From contig LWDJ01000043.1 in the NCBI GenBank assembly GCA_002083435.1, positions 1 to 17,072 on the forward strand: 17,072 nucleotides of DNA. The letters are read 5' to 3'. The notes below the pieces were generated by a model that ran no database searches, had not been told where the DNA came from, and worked only from the letters and a program-made list of their open reading frames with translations. The position numbers were made by a program, and so were the translations under genes. Shown here in pieces: positions 1 through 7,013 of the stretch. Source of the DNA: Proteobacteria bacterium SG_bin6. GTDB lineage: Bacteria; Pseudomonadota; Alphaproteobacteria; Sphingomonadales; Sphingomonadaceae. Position 1 is the first letter of the stretch, and every line of letters begins with the position of its first letter.

Positions 1-1145
1 TACGCACCGCGGGCGGCAAGCGCGGCGGCAAGCTGGCGGGCTGGCACCCGGTCGACATGGCGGCCGCCGTGCTCGATGCGCTGGTCGAGCGCATCGGCGT
101 CGAGGGCGGCGCGATTGACGATGTGATCATGGGCTGCGTGATGCAGGGCGGGCAGCAGGCGGGACAGGTGGGGCGCAACGCGGTGCTCGCCGCGCGCAAC
201 CTGCCCGATTCGGTGCCGGCGGTGACGATCGACCGCCAATGCGGCTCTTCGCAGCAATCGATGCAGTTCGCGGCGCAAGCGGTGATGTCCGGCACGCAGG
301 ACATGGTGATCGCCGCCGGCGTCGAGAGCATGACGCGGGTGCCGATGGGCACCACCGCCACGCTCTTCATGAAGGAAGGGCTTGGCCATTATAAGTCGCC
401 GCGGCTGGAGGAGAAATATCCCGGCATCATGTTCAGTCAGTTCATGGGCGCGGAGATGATGGCCAAGAAGCACGGCTTCACCCGCGATCAGCTCGATGCC
501 TTCGCGCTCGAAAGCCACCGCCGCGCCGCCGCCGCGACCCAGGCGGGCGCGTTCAGCGACGAGATCATCGTGCTCGACATCGACACGCCCGAGGGGCCGG
601 AGCGGCACCATGTCGACGAGGGCATCCGCTTCGACGCGACGCCCGAGGGCATCGGCTCGGTGAAGTTGCTCCAGGAAGGCGGCACGATCACCGCCGCGAG
701 CGCGAGCCAGATCTGCGACGGCGCCTCCGCCGCGCTGATCGTGAGCGAGGAGGCGCTGAAGCGCTATAACCTCACCCCGCGCGCGCGGATCGTGAACCTG
801 ACGGTGACCGGCGGCGATCCCGTCATCATGCTCGAGGAACCGCTGTTCGCGACCGACAAGGCGCTGGCGCGCGCCGGGCTCAAGATCGACGATATCGACC
901 TCTATGAGGTGAACGAGGCGTTCGCGCCGGTGCCGATGGCGTGGATGAAGCACCACGGCGCCGATCACGCGCGGCTGAACGTGAATGGCGGCGCGATCGC
1001 GCTCGGCCACCCACTCGGCGCGTCGGGCACCAAGCTGATGGCGACCTTGCTGCACGCGCTCCATGCGCGCGGCGGGCGCTATGGCCTGCAGACGATGTGC
1101 GAGGGCGGCGGCGTCGCGAACGTGACGATCATCGAACGGGTGTGA
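1..1145 (+). CDS. Acetyl-CoA C-acyltransferase (thiolase), 5' end cut by the window
   Basis: Thiolase, which condenses two acyl-CoAs or cleaves 3-ketoacyl-CoA in the cytoplasm. The frame is open from base 3, so the ATG at 57 is internal: the 18 residues before it (RTAGGKRGGKLAGWHPVD) are a typical thiolase N-terminus. Counting from base 3, the nucleophilic Cys is residue 80 (DRQCGSS), NEAF is at 304-307, the catalytic His is residue 336 (ALGHPLGASG) and the second catalytic Cys is residue 366 (MCEGGG). The His-to-Cys spacing of 30 equals that of characterised thiolases, and about ten N-terminal residues lie outside the window. The gene is followed by an SDR dehydrogenase on the same strand, which fits a beta-oxidation role. 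Biosynthetic acetoacetyl-CoA thiolase and degradative FadA types cannot be separated from sequence alone. Confidence 0.95.
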   Translation, partial: RTAGGKRGGKLAGWHPVDMAAAVLDALVERIGVEGGAIDDVIMGCVMQGGQQAGQVGRNAVLAARNLPDSVPAVTIDRQCGSSQQSMQFAAQAVMSGTQDMVIAAGVESMTRVPMGTTATLFMKEGLGHYKSPRLEEKYPGIMFSQFMGAEMMAKKHGFTRDQLDAFALESHRRAAAATQAGAFSDEIIVLDIDTPEGPERHHVDEGIRFDATPEGIGSVKLLQEGGTITAASASQICDGASAALIVSEEALKRYNLTPRARIVNLTVTGGDPVIMLEEPLFATDKALARAGLKIDDIDLYEVNEAFAPVPMAWMKHHGADHARLNVNGGAIALGHPLGASGTKLMATLLHALHARGGRYGLQTMCEGGGVANVTIIERV

Positions 1146-1149
1146 GAGC

Positions 1150-1264
1150 TCTTCCCCCCTCCCCTTCAGGGGAGGGGCCGGGGGTGGGGGCTGTCCTCCG
1201 GCACATCGACAGCAATCCGGGTGGGCAGCCCGCACCCCAACCCCTCCCATGAAGGATAGGGGCT
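1150..1264. repeat. Inverted pair of GC-rich hairpin repeats (REP/BIME-like)
   Basis: The gap between the thiolase and the SDR gene holds two related units in opposite orientation. Unit 1 has perfect 9-base arms (CCCCTCCCC at 1156-1164, GGGGAGGGG at 1169-1177) with loop TTCA, followed by a G-rich tail to about 1190. Unit 2 (about 1233-1264) contains the reverse complement of that tail and a decayed hairpin CCCCTCCC...ATAGGGG. Such pairs are dispersed intergenic repeats in sphingomonads and relatives. They may end or stabilise transcripts, but no U-run follows, so a classical intrinsic terminator is not supported. The ribosome-binding site of the SDR gene (AGGAG, 1266-1270) begins just after unit 2. 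Confidence 0.7.
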
Positions 1265-1276
1265 CAGGAGACAGTC

Positions 1277-2059
1277 ATGAAACTCGATTCCACCATCGCC
1301 GCGGTCGTCACCGGCGGCGCCTCCGGCCTGGGCGAAGCGACCGCGCGGGCGCTCGCCGCCAAGGGCGTGAAGGTCGCGATCTTCGATCTGCAGGCCGAAA
1401 AAGGCGAGAAGGTCGCGGCCGAGATCGGCGGCGTGTTCTGCGAAGTGAATGTGACGAGCGACGAGTCGGTCGACGCCGGCTTCGCCAAGGCCCGCGCCGC
1501 GCATGGGCAGGAGCGTATCCTGGTCGCCTGCGCCGGCACCGGCAATGCGGTGAAGACCGCGAGCCGATCGAAGGAAGATGGCAGCATCAAGCATTTCCCG
1601 CTGGAGGCGTTCAACTGGCTGATCCAGATCAACCTGGTCGGCACCTTCCGCTGCGTGGCGAAGTCGGCCGCCGGAATGCTCAGCCTCGATCCGATGGAAG
1701 ATGGCGAGCGCGGCGCGATCGTGATGACCGCGAGCGTCGCCGCCGAGGATGGCCAGATCGGCCAGGCGGCCTATTCGGCGTCGAAGGGCGGGGTCGTCGG
1801 CATGACTCTCCCCATCGCGCGCGATCTGATGAGCGAGGGCGTGCGGGTGAACACCATCCTGCCCGGCATCTTCAACACCCCGCTGATGAACGCGGCGCCC
1901 CCGGCGGTGAAGGAAGCGCTTGCCGCCTCGGTGCCTTTCCCCAAGCGGCTCGGCCTGCCGGCGGAATATGCGCATCTCGCGCTGACGATGATCGAGAACA
2001 GCTATTTCAACGGCGAGGATGTCCGCCTGGACGGCGCGATCCGCATGGCGCCGCGCTGA
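1277..2059 (+). CDS. SDR family oxidoreductase, 3-hydroxyacyl-CoA dehydrogenase type 2-like
   Basis: A classical short-chain dehydrogenase/reductase of 260 residues, the usual size. The Rossmann glycine motif TGGASGLG is at residues 12-19, Asp37 ends the second strand (which favours NAD over NADP), and the catalytic set is Ser153, Tyr166 and Lys170 (YSASK), with Asn118 on helix 4. The usual NNAG after strand 4 is replaced by CAGTG. Overall wording resembles HSD17B10-like 3-hydroxyacyl-CoA dehydrogenases, which oxidise 3-hydroxyacyl-CoA to 3-ketoacyl-CoA, the substrate of the thiolase just upstream. The start is set by AGGAG six bases before the ATG. Family assignment is firm; the acyl-CoA substrate is inferred from neighbours. 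Confidence 0.93.
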   Translation: MKLDSTIAAVVTGGASGLGEATARALAAKGVKVAIFDLQAEKGEKVAAEIGGVFCEVNVTSDESVDAGFAKARAAHGQERILVACAGTGNAVKTASRSKEDGSIKHFPLEAFNWLIQINLVGTFRCVAKSAAGMLSLDPMEDGERGAIVMTASVAAEDGQIGQAAYSASKGGVVGMTLPIARDLMSEGVRVNTILPGIFNTPLMNAAPPAVKEALAASVPFPKRLGLPAEYAHLALTMIENSYFNGEDVRLDGAIRMAPR

Positions 2060-2119
2060 TCGCAAGCGGGGCGGGGAGCGCCGTGCTGCCCGCCCATTTC
2101 CCTCGCTTTGGAGTTGTCC

Positions 2120-2629
2120 ATGACATTCGCGCTTTATGATTTCGTCGATCTCTACCGCCGCCAGCTCGATACGCTGGAGCATCTCGCCAACAAGGTCGCG
2201 GCCACGGCTGCCGAGCGCGGGATCAGCGAAAGTGATGTGCTCGGCTGGCGGCTGGCCGAGGATATGCACCCGCTGTCCTTCCAGTTCGCGGTCGCGACCA
2301 GCTTCGCGCAAGGCTGGCCGGCGCGTGTCGCCGGGCAGACGCCGCCTGAAAGCATCAGCGCCGAGCTCGATCTCGCCGGCTACCGCGCCGCGATCGCCAG
2401 CGCCAGGGAACGGCTCGCCGCGCTCACCCCCGAACAGTTCGCCGGGCGGGACGACGCACCGATCACCTTCAAGATCGGCGACTTCATGGAGCCGACGCTC
2501 CCCGCCGCGCGCTGGCTGGCGAATTTCGCGACGACCAACCTCTATTTCCACGTGTCGATCGCCTATGCGATCCTGCGCGCGCACGGGGTGGATTTGGGCA
2601 AGCGCGACATGTTCACTTCCGGGCTGTAA
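2120..2629 (+). CDS. DUF1993 domain-containing protein
   Basis: A 169-residue protein that I recognise as a DUF1993 member, a small alpha-helical family of unknown biochemical function found in proteobacteria and fungi. Family-like features are the N-terminal YDFVDLYRRQLDTLEHL helix, LAEDMHPLSFQF near residues 45-56, and the C-terminal NLYFHVSIAYAILRAHGV with a closing DMFTSGL. It has no signal peptide or membrane segment, so it is probably cytoplasmic. The ATG at 2120 is preferred over a TTG at 2108 because GGAG (2110-2113) sits six bases upstream of the ATG. It lies 60 bases after the SDR gene and two bases before the broken thioesterase, so the three probably share a transcript. No function is proposed. 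Confidence 0.88.
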   Translation: MTFALYDFVDLYRRQLDTLEHLANKVAATAAERGISESDVLGWRLAEDMHPLSFQFAVATSFAQGWPARVAGQTPPESISAELDLAGYRAAIASARERLAALTPEQFAGRDDAPITFKIGDFMEPTLPAARWLANFATTNLYFHVSIAYAILRAHGVDLGKRDMFTSGL

Positions 2630-2631
2630 CC

Positions 2632-2901
2632 GTGGCGCGACCGCCGGCGTGGCGGCTGGAACCGGGCGCCTATCCGCATCACGAGACGATCCAGACGCGG
2701 TTTCAGGACCTGGACGTGTTGGGCCACATCAACAATGTGGCCTTCGCCGCGCTGTTCGACAGCGGGGGGCTGAGTCCCTCGGCGCCGGTTTTCTTGCTTC
2801 AATTCGGTTCGCGCTTACCCCCAATACCGCTGCCCCGGCGAAGGCCGGGGTCCAGTCGCGGAGCCGCCCGGATGGCGGGGCTTCGCGAGCAGCGGGCGTG
2901 A
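2632..2901 (+). pseudogene. Truncated 4HBT/YbgC-type acyl-CoA thioesterase remnant
   Basis: The frame starts at GTG two bases after the DUF1993 stop. Its first 45 or so residues match the start of hotdog acyl-CoA thioesterases: HHETIQTRFQDLDVLGHINN followed by VAFAALFDSG, including the Asp and HINN of the 4HBT active-site region. Intact relatives continue for about 90 more residues. Here the homology stops near base 2763, and the remaining 46 residues are unrelated and run through a GC-rich hairpin repeat (2831-2855). No continuation appears in the other frames before the convergent crotonase gene. I call it a remnant left by deletion or repeat insertion. Whether the short product is made is unknown. 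Confidence 0.75.
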
Positions 2902-2925
2902 TCCTGGGCCCCGCCTTCGCCGGGG
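2831..2925. repeat. Inverted pair of REP-like hairpins between convergent genes
   Basis: Unit 1 is at 2831-2855: arms CCCCGGC (2833-2839) and GCCGGGG (2844-2850) around loop GAAG, then TCCAG. Unit 2 is at 2904-2925 and is nearly the reverse complement of unit 1 (CTGGGCCCCGCC, then TTCGCCGGGG). The pair lies between the thioesterase remnant and the 3' end of the crotonase gene, where it could act as a bidirectional transcript end. The sequence family is different from the pair at 1150-1264. Confidence 0.75.
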
Positions 2926-2954
2926 AAGGGGCAGGTGCGTAACGTCGCCGCCCC

Positions 2955-3740
2955 TCAGTCCTGAAACACCGGCGCGCGTTTCTCCATGTTCGCGCGCACC
3001 GCCTCGATCTGGTTGGGCTGGCGGATCACTTTCAGCTGCAGTTCGCTCTCGGCGACCAGAATCGCGGCATCACTTGCGTCGGGCACCTGATTGTAGAGCG
3101 CCTTCGCCGCCCGCGTCGCCTCCGGATTGCGCGCGGCGATCGCGCGCGCCAGCTCGTGCGCCGCGTCGAGCGGGTGATCGTGGACATGGCTGACGAAGCC
3201 CAGCCGCGCGGCCTCATCGGCGTCGAACTCGCGCGCGGTATAGGTCAGCTCGCGCAGGATGTCGTCGCGCACCAGCGTGCGCCACAAAGTCGGGCCGGCC
3301 ATGTCGGGGATCAGCCCCCAATGCGCCTCGCGGATCGCGAAGCGCGTGCCCGGCGCGGCGATGCGAACATCGGCGCCCGACATGATCTGGAACCCGCCGC
3401 CGAACGCGACGCCGTGGACCGCCGCGATCACCGGCACCGGCAGCGTCCGCCAGCCCCAGGCGACCTGCTGCACCAGATTGGCGCCATTGCCATAGGGGCG
3501 GTGATGCAGGTCCATGCCGGAGCCGCCCGCCGCCATGCTCGCCATGTCGAGTCCCGCGCAAAAGGCGCGCCCCTCGCCCGCCAGCACGACGCAGCGCACG
3601 CCCGCCATCGCCTGCACCTGCGCGATGGCGGCGACGATCGCTTCGAACATCGCGGGATCGAGCGCGTTCATCTTTTCGGGCCGGGACAGCCGGACCTCGG
3701 CGACATGATCGGCGAGCGTGACGCGGACGCGGTCTTCCAT
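2955..3740 (-). CDS. Enoyl-CoA hydratase/isomerase (crotonase) family protein
   Basis: A crotonase-fold protein of 261 residues. The start is the ATG at 3740, with AAGGA upstream; an in-frame extension to 3809 lacks family character. Oxyanion-hole segments are CAGLDMAS at 61-68 and HGVAFGGGFQ at 109-118. Of the two hydratase glutamates, the first is replaced by Gln118 and the second is kept as Glu138 (REAHWGLIPDMAG), with Asp146 nearby. The wording PEKMNALDPAMFEAI and WGLIPDMAG resembles a crotonase subgroup annotated only as enoyl-CoA hydratase. Loss of one glutamate makes a simple hydratase uncertain, and isomerase or another crotonase chemistry is possible. It lies 96 bases after the acyl-CoA ligase on the same strand, which suggests a shared CoA-ester pathway. 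Confidence 0.9.
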   Translation of the reverse strand: MEDRVRVTLADHVAEVRLSRPEKMNALDPAMFEAIVAAIAQVQAMAGVRCVVLAGEGRAFCAGLDMASMAAGGSGMDLHHRPYGNGANLVQQVAWGWRTLPVPVIAAVHGVAFGGGFQIMSGADVRIAAPGTRFAIREAHWGLIPDMAGPTLWRTLVRDDILRELTYTAREFDADEAARLGFVSHVHDHPLDAAHELARAIAARNPEATRAAKALYNQVPDASDAAILVAESELQLKVIRQPNQIEAVRANMEKRAPVFQD

Positions 3741-3836
3741 CGGTGGTTCCTTCAAATGGGTAAGCTCTGTTGTGTCGGAGGCGGCGGCGCCGCGCAACGG
3801 GGTGTCCACCGCCAGCCGAGCCCCGCCGGCGCGGGT

Positions 3837-5375
3837 TCAGACGATCCGGCTTTCCTTGCCCCAATAGCGATCGCGCAGCAGCCGCTTGTAGAGTTTGCCG
3901 GTCGGTGCGCGGGGCAGGGCGTCGGTGAAGTCGAACTGACGCGGCGTCTTCACCCCGGAGAGTTCCGCGCGGCACCAGCGGGCGAGTTCCTCGGCGAGGG
4001 CGGGGCCGGCCTCGGCCATGTCGAGCGGCTGCACCACCGCGACCACCCGCTCGCCCATATCGGGGCAGGGCGCGCCGATCACCGCGACATCGGCGACCTT
4101 GGGATGGGTGACGAGCCGGTTCTCGATTTCCTGCGGGTAGATGTTCACCCCGCCCGAGATGATCATGAAGCTCTTGCGATCGGTGAGGTAGAGATAGCCT
4201 TCCTCGTCCAGCCGGCCAATATCGCCGAGCGTCGTCCAGCCCTTGGGGTGGCGCGCCTCGGCGGTCTTGGCGGGATCGTTGTGATATTCGAACACGCCGC
4301 CACCCTCGAAATAGACGAGGCCCTCGGTCCCCGGCGGCACCTCCTCGCCCGCATCGTCGCAGATGTGGAGCACGCCGTAAGCCGCCTTGCCGACCGAGCC
4401 GGGATGCGCGAGCCACTGCGCGGAATCGATCGTCGTCAGGCCATTGCCCTCGGAGCCGGCATAATATTCGTACAGCACCGGCCCCCACCAATCGATCATC
4501 GCGCGCTTCACCGGCACCGGGCAGGGCGCGGCGGCGTGGATCGCGGTGCGCAGGGACGACAGATCATAGGCGTTCCGCACCGCCTCCGGCAGCTTGAGCA
4601 GGCGGACGAAATGGGTCGGCACCCATTGGCTGTCGGTGACACCATAGCGCGCGATCGCGGCGAGCGCCGGCTCAGGCTCGAAATGCCGCATCATCACCAC
4701 CGTGCCGCCAAGGCGCTGCACGGTCATCGACCAGCGCAGCGGCGCGGCGTGATAGAGCGGGGCGGGGGAGAGATAGATGCTCTCGCCCGACAGCTTGTAG
4801 AGCGCCTGGGCGAGCATCATCAGCACATTGGGCGCGGCGAGTTCGGCGACTTCGGGAAGCGCGACGCGCACCCCCTTGGGCCGCCCGGTGGTGCCCGAGC
4901 TGTAGAGCATGTCGATGCCGGCGCGCTCATCGGCGATCGGGGTGGTGGGGAGCGGCGCGGTCGCGGCCTCCCACCCGCTCCAGCCGGGCAATTCGCCGCC
5001 GAGCAGATAGCGCTGAACGCCCGGCAGAAGCCCCGGCAGCGCCATCGCCACCTCACCCAGCGCGGCCGAGGCGACGAGCAGCTTCGCGCCCGAATCGTTC
5101 ACGATGTAGGCGACTTCGGGGGCGGTGAGCTTCGCCGGCACGCAGACATAGATCAGCCCGGCGCGCTGCGCCCCCCACACCAGCTCGTAGAATTCGGCGC
5201 GGTTGTCGCAGAAGATCGCGACGGTATCGCCGATCGCCAGCCCCGCCGCGCGGAACAGGTGCGCGGCGCGGTTGGAGCGCGCCTCCAGCTCGGCATAGCT
5301 CCAGCTTTCGCCGGTTTCGGCGACGATGAGCGCGGCCTTGTCGGGCGTGCGCTGTGCGTGGACGCTGGGGTGCAT
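3837..5375 (-). CDS. AMP-dependent acyl-CoA synthetase/ligase
   Basis: An ANL-superfamily adenylate-forming enzyme of 512 residues that activates a carboxylic acid to acyl-AMP and then acyl-CoA. Visible motifs are the P-loop YSSGTTGRPKG (158-168), YYAGSEG (304-310, adenine/AMP site), TLGDIGRLDEEGYLYLTDRK (382-401, hinge region), SGGVNIYPQEIE (407-418) and the catalytic C-terminal Lys494 (PTGKLYKR). There is no signal peptide. The ATG at 5375 is preceded by GAGAGGAAGG. It lies 26 bases after the regulator gene and upstream of the crotonase gene, so the three are probably one operon. The acid substrate cannot be told from sequence; medium- or long-chain fatty acids or an aromatic acid are possible. 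Confidence 0.94.
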   Translation of the reverse strand: MHPSVHAQRTPDKAALIVAETGESWSYAELEARSNRAAHLFRAAGLAIGDTVAIFCDNRAEFYELVWGAQRAGLIYVCVPAKLTAPEVAYIVNDSGAKLLVASAALGEVAMALPGLLPGVQRYLLGGELPGWSGWEAATAPLPTTPIADERAGIDMLYSSGTTGRPKGVRVALPEVAELAAPNVLMMLAQALYKLSGESIYLSPAPLYHAAPLRWSMTVQRLGGTVVMMRHFEPEPALAAIARYGVTDSQWVPTHFVRLLKLPEAVRNAYDLSSLRTAIHAAAPCPVPVKRAMIDWWGPVLYEYYAGSEGNGLTTIDSAQWLAHPGSVGKAAYGVLHICDDAGEEVPPGTEGLVYFEGGGVFEYHNDPAKTAEARHPKGWTTLGDIGRLDEEGYLYLTDRKSFMIISGGVNIYPQEIENRLVTHPKVADVAVIGAPCPDMGERVVAVVQPLDMAEAGPALAEELARWCRAELSGVKTPRQFDFTDALPRAPTGKLYKRLLRDRYWGKESRIV

Positions 5376-5401
5376 CCTTCCTCTCCCCTTTTCGGGAAAG
5401 G

Positions 5402-6046
5402 CTAGCCGCTCGCGCGCACCGGTTCAATCTCGGCGGCGAGGCTATAGCCGCGGCCCTTGGTGGTGCGCACCAGCGGCACCGCGAAGCCGCGATCGAGCTT
5501 CGCGCGCAACCGGCTGACATGGACTTCGAGCACGTTCGTCCCCGGATCGAAGGTCAATCCGCATACCCGTTCGAGCAACTGCTGGCGCGACACCGCGACC
5601 CCGGGGCAGCGTGCGAGTTCGGTCAGCAGGCGATACTCACGCGGCAGCAGCTCGATGGGATGCCCAGCGCGCCACACCCGCCGCTCGACCGGATCGATCA
5701 CCAGTTCGCCGATCGTCTGGCGGGCCTGGCGGTGGCGCTCGACCAGGGCCGCGAGCTGCGCGGCGATCAGCGCGTCGCTTTGCTCGGCGCCGAACACCGC
5801 GTCGGCGCCCGCGTCGAGCGCGGCGATCTGGTCATGCTCGTCGCCCGCGATCAGCAGCGCGCGGGGCGGGCCGGCGCCGAGTGCGGCGAGCACGGTATCG
5901 GGATCGTTTCCGGGCGCGACCCAGCCAAGCCTGGCACCGTCGCCGACGCTTGGCTCGTCGCCGGCCACCAACCCGCGCGCGGCGAGCGCCGCTGCGAGCT
6001 TGGGTCGATGGGGCACGGCCAGGAACATCGCGATCATGGTTAACAT
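5402..6046 (-). CDS. OmpR/PhoB-type winged-helix regulator with a degenerate receiver domain
   Basis: A 214-residue regulator. Residues 112-205 form an OmpR/PhoB winged helix: LLPREYRLLTELA, the recognition-helix region NVLEVHVSRLRAKLD (171-185), and the wing RTTKGRGYSL (194-203). Residues 1-105 resemble the back half of a receiver (ALLIAGDEHDQIAALDAGAD), but I find no convincing phospho-accepting Asp and no conserved Lys after the GAD motif. Control by a non-phosphorylated mechanism is therefore likely. The first ATG is at 6046, with others at 6037 and 6028, and no strong Shine-Dalgarno is seen for any, so the start is uncertain. The gene precedes the acyl-CoA ligase by 26 bases and may control it. 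Two TTAACCAT sites overlap the start. Confidence 0.85.
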   Translation of the reverse strand: MLTMIAMFLAVPHRPKLAAALAARGLVAGDEPSVGDGARLGWVAPGNDPDTVLAALGAGPPRALLIAGDEHDQIAALDAGADAVFGAEQSDALIAAQLAALVERHRQARQTIGELVIDPVERRVWRAGHPIELLPREYRLLTELARCPGVAVSRQQLLERVCGLTFDPGTNVLEVHVSRLRAKLDRGFAVPLVRTTKGRGYSLAAEIEPVRASG

Positions 6047-6057
6047 CCATGGTTAAC
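6035..6057 (-). promoter_or_regulatory. Direct repeat of CATGGTTAAC (TTAACCAT on the coding strand) at the regulator start
   Basis: CATGGTTAAC occurs at 6035-6044 and again at 6048-6057, a 13-base period. On the minus strand each copy reads GTTAACCATG, which contains TTAACCAT, the half-site described for the alphaproteobacterial cell-cycle regulator CtrA. The two TTAA cores are nine bases apart, not the seven of the full consensus. The repeats overlap the proposed start codon, so binding would block the gene. The reading is an inference: part of the match comes from the ACCATG start context, and autoregulation by the OmpR-type product is an alternative. Confidence 0.4.
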
Positions 6058-6143
6058 GTCGCCACTGGTCTAAGCGGCGCCCGGTCGATACGCAGCCGCA
6101 ACTAGCTCCAAAACGGAGATTATCGGACGAGCGCCAGCGGTTG

Positions 6144-7013
6144 TCAGCCGCCGCCCAGCGCCGCCAGCCGGTCGCGCGCGGTTTCGCCAAGCGCGGGATC
6201 GTCGGCGGCGACTTCCCACCAATATTCGGGCGCTTCCGCCGCCAGCGCGGTGATCGCGGCGTGGCGCAACCGGGGGCTTGGATGATGGCGCGCGATCCGC
6301 GCGGCGACGTCCGCCCCCTCGCCGAACGGCAACGCGAGCGCGAGCAGCGCCTCGCTCGGCGCCACCGTCAAACATTCGGCGATCGTTCCGCGCCCCAGAT
6401 CGAAGCGATATTGGTCGATCCAGGGCTGGGCCGGATCGAACGCCATCAGGTTGAGCGACACCGACAGCGCCGCCGGCGGCAGCTGGCAATGCACGTCGCG
6501 CCGCGCGCGGTAGAGCACCAGCGCGCCGGGGCTCAGCCGCCGCCGCCCGATCGGCACCAGCCGGGCGGGATCGCCGGGCCGCCCGCCCACCGACCAGCCA
6601 TCATATTCATAATCGTCGCTCTCATAGCCCGGGCCGAAATAGCCATAGCTCAGGAAGCTGAAATTATGGTCGTGCGGCAGGCTGTAGAAGAAGCTCGCCG
6701 GCCCGGCCGCGCGCGTCACCGCGTCATCGGCGGCGGGCCAGAAACAGGCGCGCAGCAGGAAGCGGCCGTCGGGCGGGTGGAGCAGCAGCACCTGCGGGCC
6801 ATAGAGCGGCCGCGCCTCGCCCGTGCGGCGGAGCAGCTCGTCCACCGCCATCGCCGCGAGGAAATCGGGGTTGCGCCCCAGCCGCGCGAACAGCGGGCCA
6901 AGGCTCGCAAGGCCGTCCGCGTCGCGGGCGTCGACCCGGCTGTCGGCGAGCGCCGCGACCAGCGCGTCAAGACCGATCGGCGCGCCGTCACCGGGATCAA
7001 GCGCTAGCGGCAT
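6144..7013 (-). CDS. Cupin-like putative oxygenase with C-terminal HEAT-like helices
   Basis: A 289-residue protein of no family I can name with certainty. The middle (about 70-195) is beta-rich and cupin-like. It has SLPHDHNFSFLSYGYFGPGY with His114 and His116, an acidic cluster ESDDYEY (131-137), and then LSPGALVLYRARRDVHCQLPP with His175 before SVSLNLM. A His-X-His plus distal His after a PG turn fits a metal-binding cupin core, so an iron-dependent oxygenase or related enzyme is possible. The C-terminus (about 235-289) is a run of Ala/Leu helices with HEAT character. Its ATG overlaps the stop of the preceding gene by 10 bases, so translation is probably coupled. No signal peptide is seen. 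Function is inferred only from fold pattern. Confidence 0.7.
   Translation of the reverse strand: MPLALDPGDGAPIGLDALVAALADSRVDARDADGLASLGPLFARLGRNPDFLAAMAVDELLRRTGEARPLYGPQVLLLHPPDGRFLLRACFWPAADDAVTRAAGPASFFYSLPHDHNFSFLSYGYFGPGYESDDYEYDGWSVGGRPGDPARLVPIGRRRLSPGALVLYRARRDVHCQLPPAALSVSLNLMAFDPAQPWIDQYRFDLGRGTIAECLTVAPSEALLALALPFGEGADVAARIARHHPSPRLRHAAITALAAEAPEYWWEVAADDPALGETARDRLAALGGG

Noticed and set aside
57..59. ATG at 57 as the thiolase start
   Set aside because: The frame is open upstream and encodes conserved thiolase N-terminal residues, so the true start lies before the window.
1166..2584. A 472-codon open frame on the minus strand
   Set aside because: It crosses a hairpin repeat and lies opposite the SDR and DUF1993 genes; no domain is seen.
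5380..5400. Short hairpin CCTTT...AAAGG between regulator and ligase genes as a terminator
   Set aside because: The stem is weak and overlaps the purine-rich ribosome-binding region of the ligase gene; no U-run follows on the minus strand.
3156..5405. A 749-codon open frame on the plus strand
   Set aside because: It lies opposite the crotonase and acyl-CoA ligase genes, whose motifs are clear. The predicted protein is Arg/His/Ala-rich with no recognisable domain. Long antisense frames are expected at this GC.
6106..6118. CTCC-AAAAC-GGAG as a terminator after the cupin-like gene
   Set aside because: Only four pairs and no U-run; too weak to support.
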